A stretch of 64,000 nt of DNA from Bugula neritina (taxonomy: Eukaryota > Bryozoa > Gymnolaemata > Cheilostomatida > Bugulidae), in assembly GCA_964035545.1 (NCBI GenBank), contig CAXIUT010000077.1, forward strand, positions 24,903-88,902, given 5' to 3'. The position numbers and the translations under genes are program-made. Of the stretch, positions 21,490 to 33,050 are shown in pieces. Each line of letters opens with the position of its first letter. Position 1 is the first letter of the stretch. The notes below the pieces were generated by a model. It was not told the DNA's origin and searched no databases. It saw only the letters and a program-made list of their open reading frames with translations.

Positions 21490-22026
21490 TCATTTTGTAC
21501 TCTTTTTTCTTCTACTTATCACTGATTATTTAGTTGTAGCTTTTTTTATTGGATCCTTAGCAGTATTCTCCTGATTTTGAGTCATATTTTTTATTTATTT
21601 TTTCATTTTTTAAGATAGCTTTGTCATTTAATCAGTTTTTTGTTTGTTTAATAAAAAATTAACCTGATTTTGCATTGAAAGAATCTTCCTCTAAGAACAA
21701 TATTTTTCATTCTATTTCACTTAACCTTCCATACTAATCTTGTTTTCTAACTATTTATACTTAAGCATCAACTGTTTATGTTCTTTTTCCAGCTAGAAAT
21801 ACTAACTTTTAGCTTTCCCCAAATGATCTTTAAACTTCCCTATCACACCATTCTTAAACTAAATTTCATCAGTCAGTTATTTTTCTTTTAGCTCCTTTAG
21901 TCTTATATTCTGTTCATACTTACCTTGTTCATCAATAAGATCTCTAGCAAGTATGACAAGACAGTTGATTTTTTACTCTTTATCTATACCATGAGTGTCA
22001 TCTAAAAGTTGATTGAGTATATTCAT
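21490..22026 (-). CDS. Small coiled-coil protein
   Basis: Intron-free 178 aa, unrecognised. The N-terminus (MNILNQLLDDTHGIDKE) leads into a Lys/Glu/Gln-rich coiled coil from about residue 35 to 130 (LEKEHKQLMLKYKQLENK), with a basic tail ending SRRKKSTK. No signal or membrane segment. It is divergent from Arp8 with 100 bp between starts, so both may share a promoter region. The 260 bp to its left (21232-21489) are A/T-rich with no gene seen. Confidence 0.65.
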
Positions 22027-22126
22027 TTTATGGTATTTCTTTTTGGCGCGTTAAAGAGACAAGGTAAAATCACTGTTTGTTTTTGCGCTCATATATTATT
22101 AAAAATTATTGGTGATCATCTCTATT

Positions 22127-23841
22127 ATGGCAGAATCCAAAGAAGCTATGCAAAACACCATCAAAAATCTACAAGCCAAATCCGAATACATCAATAAACT
22201 TTAAGACAAAGGAAGCAAAACCATTGTACTACAATTAGGTTCACATTCCATCAAAATGGGATTCGCTAATGAAAAAGCTCCCTTCACCATCTTCCCAGCC
22301 ATCGCCTATAAAAGCAATCAAATAAAGACCTAAAACAAAATGACTGAAGACTAATTTGACTATGAGTGGTTCAAAGGGTAATACCTCAAGATGGAAGGCA
22401 TGCTAAAAGCAGAAGGAGTAATCAGTCAGGACAACAAACCTTTCAAAGGTAAACCAAGAGCCAAACAAGTTGTAACCATCGATCACATTCCTAACTTTGG
22501 GAAAGAGAGGACTGTGCTCTATGGTGACGAGGCGCTGAGAGTTGAAAATCATCCGAATTTCATTTTTAAAAAGGTAAAATTCATCATATAAAGATCATTA
22601 CCCATGGAGGATTAAATATTGCTAATGAATCATAATAAAAACAATGTATTTCTGATCTTGAAAACATTTTGGTGCATCTGATGAAAAATAGAATAAAAAT
22701 ACCATAAAAATAATGGTCTCTCTTCAACTGCATCCTCATCATTCCTGATATCTTCATCAGAAGACACATTAAAATGCTCATTCATCTCCTCTTCCATCGC
22801 ATTGGCTTCAGAAAAATATATATTCACTTGGAAAGCATCATGGCTTGCTTTGGAACTGCTGTCAGTTCAGCTTGTGTCGTTAATATTGGACATTAAACGA
22901 TCAATATCTGCTGTGTCGATGAAGGAGTCATTGTTCCCAGAACTCTTGTTAGAAAAAACTTTGGAAGCAAAGATATCAGCAAGATCCTTGCCAAACTCTT
23001 TAACGACAGAATAACTGATGCAAATGTAGGTTCACTAAAATACAACAGTGAAAGCGATCTATTTCATATCGATAAAATAAAATAGATAGCATGTGCTATC
23101 CGAGATCCATAGTAAACAATCAATCGCTTATATGAAATAAATCCCATCCGCAACAACAACGAATATGCTTTACAAATAGCCTATACAGATTCAGTATGTA
23201 TCGCTTCTAACTCATTTTTCAATGAAATTTGGAATGCTTTTGAAATGCCCATAGTAAAAGACCCATTCAACCAATATTCTAAATACTATGATTTACAGGA
23301 AGATGAAGAAGATTTTTTTGAATAGTTTTCAGGAGGAGGACATATCTATGAACTAGCATATGATACTCCAGGTATCGATACTGAAATTATTTGCGATCCT
23401 TTTATATACCAACCTATAGAAGAACTTATTATTGCCAGTCTGTTCAGTATCAAAGATAGTGATGTCAGAAAAAGATTTATGGCTAATATTCTTATTATTG
23501 GAGGAGGGTCTCACATATCAAAGTTATCAGAGTAAATTATACTGAAGTTGAATAAGAAATTGGATAGCAATGGATTAGAAGATAAAGCTTAAATTGCTCT
23601 AGATTTATCTTTGAGAGATATTGCACCTATCTATGCAAGTTGGCTAGGAGGAACAGTGATACCTAAGTTGGATTCTTTGAGAGATTTATGGATCGAGAGG
23701 GGAAAGTATCTTGGCTGTTTGATGGAAGATATTGAAGAGGAAGAAGAAAATGTGCTGGATAAGAAACTTTTTACAAGAAAGGAATAGTCACAAGAATGGG
23801 GAATCAGATATCTAAAAGAGAAAGTGCCATTTATCTGGTGA
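22127..23841 (+). CDS. ARP8: Actin-related protein 8 (INO80 complex)
   Basis: 564-aa nuclear actin-related protein, subunit of the INO80 chromatin remodeller. The actin fold begins at IVLQLGSHSIKMGFA (about residue 28). The Arp8-diagnostic middle is present: FNCILIIPDIFIRRHIKML, a LESIMACFGTAVSSACVVN hinge and VGHQ/CCVDEG strands. An acidic insert follows (DLQEDEEDFFE), and the C-terminal GGGSHISKL and APIYASWLGG match the actin adenosine loop. One 20-nt intron at 22574-22593; 1,695 coding nt is divisible by 3. The N-terminus is shorter than metazoan ARP8. Confidence 0.85.
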
Positions 23842-23905
23842 AGTGATACTCAAATCATTATTGTAATAGTTATATTTTATAAATATCTCATCAACTTGAT
23901 AACTA

Positions 23906-24739
23906 TCATAAGACTTCTTAAACTTTGTAAAGATCGTTTCTTCTTTGCTTGTAAATTGGAATTTGCTCTCTGACTTCACTTGTCAAATTTGGGTCTACAT
24001 CATAGTAAGCTATGTCAGGATTCTAATTTAAACTAACTAGGACTCTGCCAAAAGGATCAACAAGAGTTGAATGTCCATAAGCCTGGTAGATATTAGGATC
24101 TTCTTTGTATTGAGCCACACTGATTCCAGCACAGAAGCAAAGATTATCAACTGCTCTACCTCTGAGAAGTAATTCCCAGTGCATGGGTCCAGTAGTATGA
24201 TTAAATCCCGAAGGATAGATAAGAAATCTGGCATCCTTTTGTGCCATTATCAAATCTAATTAACTAAACCTGATATCTCTGCAAACACCAAGTCCCATTT
24301 TGCAATATTAAGTATCGAAAATACCTATCTTAGAACCAGCTGTAATGGTTTCAGATTAGGTAAAAGTAATTTTACCTGGAATATTGATATCAAAAAGATG
24401 AATTTTATCTATTTGTTCTTGAAGCTCTCCATTAGGATTAATCACAAATGCAGTATTGTATAATTTATCTTTTTATCTGCGAGGAATAGTTCCAATTGCA
24501 TACATTTTATGTTGTAAGCAAAGTGGTTTAATAGCTTTGAGGGTTGGTGAATCAGAGAAGTCTTATGCGAATTCTTTTAGATAGTTTGTAGTGTATGGGG
24601 CATTACAAATTTCGCCAAGAAGAGAAACATTTGCTCCATTCTATCCAGCAGTGGTTAATGCTTTTGAAATGAACTGAATATTTTATTGTTTGTTTGGTCC
24701 ACAGCGAGTTTGAAGAAGAGCTAATTTGAACTTTTTCAT
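23906..24739 (-). CDS. NIT2: Nit2-type omega-amidase / nitrilase, copy 1
   Basis: Carbon-nitrogen hydrolase of the nitrilase superfamily, most like omega-amidase Nit2, which hydrolyses alpha-ketoglutaramate and alpha-ketosuccinamate. 277 aa, full family length. The catalytic triad is visible: Glu in [11 protein letters not shown], Lys in IDKIHLFDI, Cys in [10 protein letters not shown], and [12 protein letters not shown] follows. The residue after the catalytic Cys is Arg, where copy 2 and most family members have Tyr. Intron-free. It converges on Arp8 with 64 bp between stops. Tandem with copy 2, same strand and length. Confidence 0.86.
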
Positions 24740-24812
24740 AAGATATGTCAAAATAATATCAAATATGATTACCAATAATAATTTCTATAATAAATTTTAA
24801 TAAGCAGGATTA

Positions 24813-25646
24813 TCATAAGACCTACTCACACTTGTAGAGATCTGTTCTTCTTTGGGGATAAATAGGAAGTTGCTCTCTTATTTCTGTTGTCAAATTTGGG
24901 TCTACATCGTAGTATGCTATGTCAGGATTTTCATCAAGACTGACAAGAACTTTACCATTTGGATCAACTAAAGTTGAATGTCCCCAAGATTGGTACATAT
25001 TTGGATCTTATTTATATTGTGCGACTGCAACTCCTGTGCTAAAGCATAAGTTATTTAAGGCTCTCCATCTAAGCAAGAGTTACCAGTGTAAAGGTCCAGT
25101 AGTTTGATTAAAGCTTCCAGGATAAATCAAAAATTTAGCTCCTTTTTGTGCCATAATAAGAGCTAACTCACTGAATCTGATATCATAACATATGCCTAGT
25201 CCCATTTTACAATATTATGTATCAAATACACATATTTTTGAACCAGGACTAATCGTTTCTGATTAGACATAAGTAATTTTCCCTGGAATATTGATATCAA
25301 AAAGATGAATTTTATCATATTGTTCCTGAAGTTATCCACTAGGATTGATCACAAATGCTGTGTTGTAGAGTTTTTCATTAGAACGACGAGGAATAGTGCC
25401 AATTGCATACATTTTGTATTGAAGACAAAGAGGCTTAATGGCTTTTAAGGTCGGAGAATCAGAAAAATCTTAAGCAAATTATTGGAAATATTGTTTCATG
25501 TAAGGAGAATTACAAATTTCACCAAGGATAGAAACATTAGCTCCATTCTATCCTGCAGTAGTTAGAGCTTTAGATATGTATTGAATATTTTATTGTTTGT
25601 TGGCGACACAGCGAGTCTGAAGTAGAGCTAGCTTAAACTTTTTCAT
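24813..25646 (-). CDS. NIT2: Nit2-type omega-amidase / nitrilase, copy 2
   Basis: Paralogue of the neighbouring gene, also 277 aa and intron-free. It starts with the same MKKFKLAL sequence, carries the same Glu-Lys-Cys triad and has the canonical [10 protein letters not shown] around the nucleophile. A 73-bp spacer separates it from copy 1. Divergence is spread along the gene, so the duplication is not recent. Confidence 0.86.
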
Positions 25647-25691
25647 AAGATATGTTATATTAGGAATTATATGATTATCATTATTATAATT

Positions 25692-26432
25692 ATGATTTTT
25701 GGGAGAAAATTGCTAAGGGTATTACCATTGACGACTTTTCCTTTCTCAGCAGCTAAGATGACAGGGAAAACGCTGAAGGGTAATGATACTTTCATAAAAA
25801 ATGAGAATATTCGTTTTTATGATGACAAATACCATTTTTAGATGATTCCTCTGTACCCAAAAATAACTCAAAGAACTAAAACAAATTTTTTAATCAATGC
25901 ATAACAAGTAGTCCTTTATATAAAATTTGTTTTGACTTAAAATTCTGAGGTCCATGATGTTAAAACGAAGAAATAAAAAGATCAAAAAGAAGGTGAAAAT
26001 TTATCATTTTCATTCAAATATAGTCAATTAGCACATCTTTTAGATGTATAATTAGGTAGTAATGGTTCAAGAATAATTATTCGATAAAAAGATGAGAATG
26101 GTTCTAAAACATATCAAAGTTTGGAGGTTAAAGATGACAATAAATCATAAAAAATACATTTGATTTTAAGAAAAACAATATAATAAAAGCAATAAAGTAT
26201 ATTGAAAAGTCCTCATTTAATAGATTTCAAACTTAAATACATGGATTACAGAGTTTTTAATATTTTGCTAAAAGTAATTATGATATAAAATTAGAAAAGT
26301 CTTTATGATCTAAGTGGAATGCATCTTAACCATTAATTCAAAACAAGATATGATTTATAAGCTTCAGGAGAAAAGATATTTTATCGTCATAAATAAAATT
26401 AAGAGGAATCTAAATTATATTTCGAGTAATGA
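25692..26432 (+). CDS. Whirly/MRP-like mitochondrial nucleic-acid binding protein (tentative)
   Basis: About 240 aa. The N-terminus (MIFGRKLLRVLPLTTFPFSAA) is basic, amphipathic and free of acidic residues, as in a mitochondrial presequence. The body has the strand pattern of Whirly-fold proteins: NIRFYDDKYHFQMIPLYPKI, then VVLYIKFVL, then NLSFSFKYSQLAHLLDVQLG. I rate the family match as suggestive only. A 21-nt GT-AG segment near 26274 (GTAATT...TTAG) may be an in-frame intron. It is divergent from Nit2 copy 2 with 45 bp between starts. Stop at 26430. Confidence 0.5.
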
Positions 26433-26494
26433 TAATGAATACTCATATGAATCAAATTATTTATACAGATAAACTATTATTATTACCAATAAAA

Positions 26495-27925
26495 ATGGGT
26501 CTATAGAAATCAAAAGCTCTTAATTTTAAGTGGATTGATCGCTATGAACTAATAGATACAGATGATAATGATAAACTTCTCAAGTTGATGTCTCGTGTTG
26601 GATAATCTGAATATTTAGGTAAATAATTTCCATGCTACGGATAGTCAATGGTCAGAAGAATGTAAGTCACTATCGATAGAAAAGTATTAAATCCTTGTAT
26701 TTATCTAATGAAGTTAGTAAGAGTAGGCATTAAAACATAAACTTTGAATTGCAACTAAAGTAAAATATTTTGTTTGATTTGGAAAAAACCTGCTAAAACA
26801 TTAAAGTAATAAAGTATTTATCGTAAATTTCGAAATGATAAATTTAGTAACTAAGATCTTCTATGTATTCTTTAGTCATGCGTAAAAGCTTTAAACTATC
26901 TACGATAAATGTAACAATATCACACTAAAATATCTTCCAGCAATATCTATATCAATGAAGATAGAACTATATTACTTGGTGATCCATGGCTTCTCAACTA
27001 AAATGATTTCAACTAAAATATGCATGGTAATACCTATCCCAGTCCTTAAAAGATTTTACATAAAAATGGGTATATCAAGTAGTATGATCTATTTACTTCT
27101 GATTTATATTCTTTGGGAATTTGCTTGCTCTAGATGTACTATCTAGAACACATGGATATTGTTTATTAAAAAGGATATAAAAGAGTTTTGGAGACTAAAT
27201 TGATATAAAAGATTCAAGGTATTCGGTCAAGATAATTAAGAAGAAAAATGAAAATATTGCTTTCACATTAGGCTGGTAGAAGAAATCAAATTTTAAAGGA
27301 GTTATTGCTAATTGAAAGCAAAAGTGATAAATTTATAAGTCTTGAGAAAGATTCTTTTAAAAAAGAATATCTAAAAAGTATGCTAATAACATCTTAAGTC
27401 AAGACAGTTAAAGTAAGTCAACAAAATTATGAACCAGGAGATAACACTATAAACAGAGTCAATCCAAACAACTTGTCTTAGATAAGTTCTGACACAGTTA
27501 GATAAAAAAAATAACCTATAAAACTTATAAACATGAATGAAGTATAACAAAACAGAAGAATAACTCCTGATTTTGTTCAGCCTAATCCTAGACAGTAAAG
27601 ACCGATCGAAGTACAACCTCAAAAGGTAACATTTACATTTAAAAAATAAGTTTTTGAAGATAATGATAAATCTATCAGTTCGATAGCTAAACAAGATGGA
27701 GATGGAGACTATAGCCGTGATAATATTCAACTATAGTTATTTGAATATTAGAAGAAACATTAAGGAAAAAAGTATGTAAAAAGAAGTCAAATCGAAAAGA
27801 AGTCTTTGGATTTAATATAAGAACAAAGAAATTAATCAGTTCATTCCAGGTTTTATGAAGAAAAAGGAAATAAATTTAGTTTTAGTAATGCTAAAAGAGA
27901 AGAACGAAAATAAAATGATCTTTGA
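26495..27925 (+). CDS. Divergent pseudokinase
   Basis: Intron-free 476-aa protein with a kinase-like fold lacking key residues. The region matching the HRD loop reads QQYHTKISSSNIYI (no catalytic Asp) and the DFG position reads LGDPWLL. The C-lobe landmark is kept (LFTSDLYSLGICLLQMYY). No glycine-rich loop or ATP lysine is recognisable. A long disordered tail (from about residue 250) is rich in Gln, Asn and Lys. The N-terminus MGLQKSK has Gly2 and Ser6, a possible N-myristoylation signal. The organisation resembles the pseudokinase-MORN protein at 38592. Likely a scaffold. Confidence 0.62.
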
Positions 27926-28087
27926 AAGTTTAAGATGATAGTATATTTGTGACAGAATCAACAATAATGACTTATTTTTAAACATATTTTATGAAAATGT
28001 TTCTTATTTTCATTCAATAAATTGATAGATTAAGTACTTTTAAAAATATTAAGATAGTTAATAAAGATATTGATATTTTGACATCAA

Positions 28088-29102
28088 TCATTCTTTCTTT
28101 TAGCTAAACTTTGGATGAATAGCATTTTTAGCAAGTTATCCTTTCTTCAACTTATTTTCATACTCTTCAGGAGAAATCAATCTTTTTTAATCAAAAACTC
28201 CTTAAGGTATAGCGAAGGGACTAAATAATATATAATTTACTGATACTATTTTCTATTAGGCTGTTTTCCTCCATATTTCTACTCAACTTGAGAAGGATCA
28301 ATATTGTCAAAAATAGTTTTTTAAGTCTTTTCTTTAGATATTTTAATCTTATCAACGGTTACTTGATCCAAGAAAGCTGACACCATTTTCCAAGTGAAAT
28401 AGATAGTTCCTGGAGCATTGACAACAAACATTTTATAGAGTCTTCCCCCATAATTCTGTGACATCTTCTGAGTTGACCCCTTAATAGCTGAAATAGGAAT
28501 ATCTGTTATTCCCATACCTCCAAGATCATAGATAATGTTCCAACTCTAAACCTGACCAGGAATAAACATTGTTTCAATTATTTTTTCATGAACATAGATA
28601 GTAGCTATAGTAGCTGTTTCAATATCTTTAGCATCAAACATTGTAGCATTAAAGACCAAAACGGGTCTGAAATTTTTATCTCGACCGCATGGATAAAAAT
28701 ATCCACCTTTCTAAATAGCTAATAAAGTACGATCAACTTCTATGCTCTTGAGAAATCAGCAGGAAGGTATGTTTTTTTGAATTAAAGGTGATTATTCATC
28801 ACTTCGAGACAATCTTTAGGTTTATATCCACATCCTTGAAGGAAGAGTAGGAGTCTTTGCTCATCGAAAAATTCTTTGTTATATTGTATTTTGTTTTTTG
28901 CAACATATTCATAGAATTATTTGAGTTTCTTTTGTTAGTATTAATCATGTTTGATCTGTCCGAAGTAAAAGAATCTGCTCCCTTTTTTACCTTCTTCTGT
29001 TTTTTACTATTTCTCTAAGATATATAGATTGATACTGTTTGGGAAGAAGAAATAGGCTCTTTGGTCGACTGCCAGAGGTTCGTATTTTTAGATTGATTCC
29101 AT
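28088..29102 (-). CDS. SEC14/CRAL-TRIO lipid-transfer protein
   Basis: 324-aa cytosolic protein of the SEC14 family, which exchanges phosphatidylinositol and other lipids between membranes. The CRAL-TRIO N-domain (LLLFLQGCGYKPKDCLEVM) is followed by the lipid-binding lobe: GGYFYPCGRDKNFRPVLVFN, IYDLGGMGITDIP, YGGRLYKMFVVNAP and a DKIKISKEKT helix. Two 20-nt introns (28221-28240 and 28711-28730); 975 coding nt is divisible by 3. The second rescues an otherwise broken lobe. No GOLD domain. Confidence 0.85.
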
Positions 29103-29523
29103 AAATGTAATTTATACGAGTAAATTCTGAAATTCAATATTTAAATATGATATAGATAAAAGAATTATTTATAAGTTATTTTCATCTGAGAAACGATAAA
29201 GATCATATCTAGAGTTAAAATAATGAAATAACAGATTATATTTGTTTAAGCTATTTTTATTTTATTTCTATTCTAAATTATATCATACTTTTTGTCTTTA
29301 TTAGTAAAATAGAAAGAAAATCTTTGATTTAATCTTCTCAGATTTTATCAATTTTATTAATTAAAAAAATACTCTATTATTATGATATTTCAATATATTA
29401 TTTCATAGTTAAATCTTCAAATCTTAAGAATTATTTGTTAATTTCTTTTAAAGATGAAAGATAAGAGATAAAAAATGATTCAATTTTGAATTAATTGTGA
29501 CGCCATAGTTATAAATTGATTCC
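29103..29523. other. Intergenic region, no gene seen
   Basis: 421 bp of A/T-rich sequence between divergent SEC14 and isocitrate dehydrogenase genes. It presumably holds both promoters. I see no RNA gene or repeat. Confidence 0.6.
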
Positions 29524-30788
29524 ATGAAGAAAGAGAGAATAAACGTTGCTTTTCCTATAGTTTAAATGGATGGAGACTAAATGACAAGAGTCATTTGGAG
29601 AATCATTAAATAATAGCTAATTCTACCCTTTGTTGACGTTTCCATTCGCTATTTTGACCTAGGAATGGAAAATAGAGATGCGACGAATGACAAAGTTACT
29701 ATTGAAGCAGCTGAAGCCATGAAAATATTCAAAGTAGGAATCAAATGTGCAACCATTACGCCAGATTAGGCTCGAGTTAAAGAATTCAAGTTAAAAAAAA
29801 TGTGGAAAAGTCCCAATGGAACCATCCGCAATATTTTAAATGGCACAGTCTTCAGAGAGCCTATAATCATAAAAAACATCCCGAGGCTAGTAGGTGGCTG
29901 GAAATTGCCTATCGTTATAGGAAGACATGCCTTTGGAGATCAATATAAAGCAACAGATATGAAAGTTGATGAACCTGGAACTTTATAAATCAAATTCAAG
30001 GCTAAGAGTGGGAAGGAGTAGACGATATAGGTGTATAAATTTTAGAAATCTGGAGGTGTAGGATTGGCTATGTATAATACAGACGAAAGTATTGAAAATT
30101 TTGCTGATAGTTGCTTTAAATATGCTTTAAATCGAAATTATCCTCTCTATTTTACAACTAAAAATACCATTTTGAAAGCCTATGATGGACGTTTCAAGGA
30201 TATTTTCCAGAAAATGTACTAAACTAAATACAAAAAATAATTTTAATAAAAGAAAATATGGTATTAACACAGACTAATTGATGATATGGTCGCTTATATG
30301 ATGAAATCATAGGGTGGATATGTTTGGGCTTGTAAAAATTACGATGGAGATGTTCAAAGTGATTGTGTTGCCCAAGGTATTATCACTTCTATGTAGGATA
30401 TGGATCATTAGGACTGATGACTTCTGTTTTGATATCTCCTGATGGAGTTGTCTAATCTGAAGCTGCTCATGGAACTGTTACTAGACATTATAGACAATGG
30501 CAACAGGGAAAGGAAACTTCTACTAACTCTATTGCTAGTATCTATGCCTGGACTAGAGGATTACTGCATCGTGCAACTTTAGATAATAATGAGTTTTTGA
30601 AGATTTTTGTTTAAAAAATGTAAAGAAGCGTCATAGCTACAGTTGAAAAAGGATTTATGACAAAAGATTTGGCTATGATAGTATATGGTACAAGCGATTT
30701 GAAGAGAAATCAATATTGTGAGACAATAGAGTTTATAAAGAAGGTGAGAGAGGTCTATGAACTGAACGTAAACAATCCTAGTTTATGA
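29524..30788 (+). CDS. NADP-dependent isocitrate dehydrogenase
   Basis: Oxidative decarboxylation of isocitrate to 2-oxoglutarate with NADPH. 414 aa, the normal eukaryotic homodimer size. Motifs: PIVQMDGDQMTRVIW at the N-terminus, [19 protein letters not shown] (substrate loop, Ser and Asn), GDQYKATDM, then [18 protein letters not shown] with metal-binding Asp, and [11 protein letters not shown] for NADP. One 20-nt intron at 30377-30396 inside the VAQ-GYGSLG motif. No presequence is seen, so a cytosolic form is likely. VQSDCVAQ has Cys where most homologues have Ser. Confidence 0.92.
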
Positions 30789-30912
30789 TGTTAGATTCAA
30801 TATGTATTTATTTATTTTAAGAGTTTATAGATTTATTATTAAGATAAGTTTTAAAAAAGTATTTAATTAGATGGTAGTCTGTGATTTATTCTTTTTGTAA
30901 TATTTTTGATTT

Positions 30913-32377
30913 ATGGATTTAAAAAAGGAGTCAGATTAAAAAAGTGAATTAGTTCCTAAAGAATAGCAAAATGAGAAAGAAAAAGGATAGAGTGGGAAAG
31001 TTCCTAATCCCAAGAGAGTCGAAATGATGAAGAAATACCTTGCCTAGAAAGAAAAGAAACAGTACTCATATTTAAATTCAGTCCTGATAGGAAAATAATG
31101 GACTATTGGAAAGCTCTTTTAGATAAACATTAATATTGGGATTACAAACCAACTCTTAGAGAATATTAAGAACAAAAACCTGGAAGTATTGAACCAAAAA
31201 GATAAGTTAAAGATGTCGAACAAGAACCTTTAAAACTACCAAAACAAGAATTATATTGGTCAGATATTGATCTTAACAAAGACAATGAACTTTAATAAGT
31301 AAATCTTATCTCAATCAGATGTATCAGCTATTGACCAACAACTATGTTGAAGACACTTAAAGCACCTATAGATTTGATTATTCACGACCTTTTCTGAGAT
31401 GGGCGTTAACTCCACCAGGATACAGACCTGAGTGGCTAGTCGGCATCCGAGATGAGAACAAAATGTTAGTTGCTTGCATAACTGGAGTGCCTGTAACTGT
31501 TCTTGTAGAAAAAGATAAAATCAAAATGGCTTAGATTAATTATTTGTGTGTTCATAAAAAAGAAAGAGAAAGCAAGTTAGCTGCTTTTTTGATATCCTAA
31601 GTTACTAGAAGAGTTAATTTAAGAGATAAATGGCAGGCTGTACTCATTCTGATAGTTAGATTTATACATCAGGGAAGAATTTACCAACTCCATTTACTAG
31701 AGCTACTTATTATCATAGATCTATTAATCCTAAAAAGTTGATTTAGGTTAAATTTTCAGCTTTGACCCAGAATCAGACTTTACCTATGGTCAAAAAACTT
31801 TATCATATACCTGATTAATTAACTCTTGAGTTAAGACCTATGGTTAAAGGTGACGTCTTTGGAGTAGCCAAACTGTTAAATTAAGGCCTTTCGTAAAAAT
31901 TAATTAACCAAGAAAATGTGTTTTAAAATTCCATTACACTGACTAATAAGTGAAACACTATTTTCTACCAAGAGAGAAGATAGTGTATACTTATGTAATA
32001 AGCAAAAATGAAGTGGAAAATGGCAAGAAAAAAGTCAAAGTCACAGACTTCCTATCATTCTATTCTTTACCTTCCCATGTTATGAACAACCCAAAACACA
32101 ACATGCTTTATGTAACTTTTGAATAATTTAGGCCTGTTATTCATTTTATAATTTTGCTACTACAGTCCCATACAACTAGTTAATCAAAAATGCATTAATT
32201 TTAGCTAAAAAGTAAGGTTTTGATGTTTACAACTGTTTAAATTTGATGGACAACTCAGCAGCTTTCCAAGACCTACACTTTCAAACAGGTGATGGCATTC
32301 TAAACTATTATCTATACAACTGGGTCATGGAGAGGAGAAAAATCGAGCCCAACTAGCTAGGAGTGGTTCTCTTTTGA
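30913..32377 (+). CDS. NMT: Glycylpeptide N-myristoyltransferase
   Basis: Transfers myristate to N-terminal glycines. 454 aa with the complete family pattern: [38 protein letters not shown] (CoA loop), [44 protein letters not shown], and a C-terminal LGVVLF, whose terminal carboxylate is the catalytic base in this family. Five introns, each exactly 20 nt (31062-31081, 31299-31318, 31640-31659, 31893-31912, 32112-32131), the most intron-rich gene here; 1,365 coding nt is divisible by 3. N-terminus basic and disordered. Confidence 0.92.
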
Positions 32378-32436
32378 TAAGCAACTAAATCAAATCCATT
32401 AATTATACTATATTCAATACTTAAAGGTGAAGTGAA

Positions 32437-32903
32437 TCAGATAAGATTTTTATCACTGAGAAGTTTTTGCAAAGATTCATCTTTATGCATTTCCTGGAGA
32501 ATATTGCTTCCTCCAATTAATTATCCATCGATGTATAGTTGAGGATAAGTGGGCCAGTTGCGATATTGCTTGACTTCTTATCTAACTATGGGATTATCCA
32601 GAATGTTGATGGCTTTATATTCTGTAAGTCCTGAATATATTGACTACTACCATATTTTTTAAGAAGTTCAACTACGAAATTAGAGTATCCACACATGGGA
32701 GAGTGAGGAGTACCTTTCATGAAGAGAACTACGTTGTTTTACTTGACCCATTTATCAATGATAAGTTGTGCATTTTATTTTGTTATTTCTGTGGGTTTGT
32801 TATCGTCGTTTTCGTTGTCTTAAGAGAAACGGAAGTGAGATTGGGAAGCAAGGACTGGTCGGTTGAAATTTATAATAGTTCTTTTGAAAAGGTTAGATAG
32901 CAT
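32437..32903 (-). CDS. Monothiol glutaredoxin (Grx5 type)
   Basis: Iron-sulfur cluster transfer glutaredoxin, 148 aa. An N-terminal Arg-rich, Ser-rich stretch (MLSNLFKRTIINFNRP) looks like a mitochondrial presequence. The core has VVLFMKGTPHSPMCGYSNFV, WPTYPQLYIDGQLIGGSNIL, all features of the Grx5 group. The active site is CGYS instead of the usual CGFS, a mild change. One 20-nt intron at 32631-32650; 447 coding nt is divisible by 3. Converges on NMT with 59 bp between stops. Confidence 0.88.
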
Positions 32904-33050
32904 ATTTAACCAGATATATTATTTATCAGGAAAGATAAAAAAAATTATATGAATAGATTATGATTTTATCTAAAATTATATTCTATTTGACAATGATATC
33001 ATAAATTTTTGCATTCTGATTATTTATTTAGAATTACAATAGATAACTAC

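Noticed and set aside
28711-28790. Apparent frameshift in the SEC14 gene, taken first as a pseudogene
   Set aside because: A 20-nt GT-AG intron at 28711-28730 restores a conserved lobe sequence exactly.
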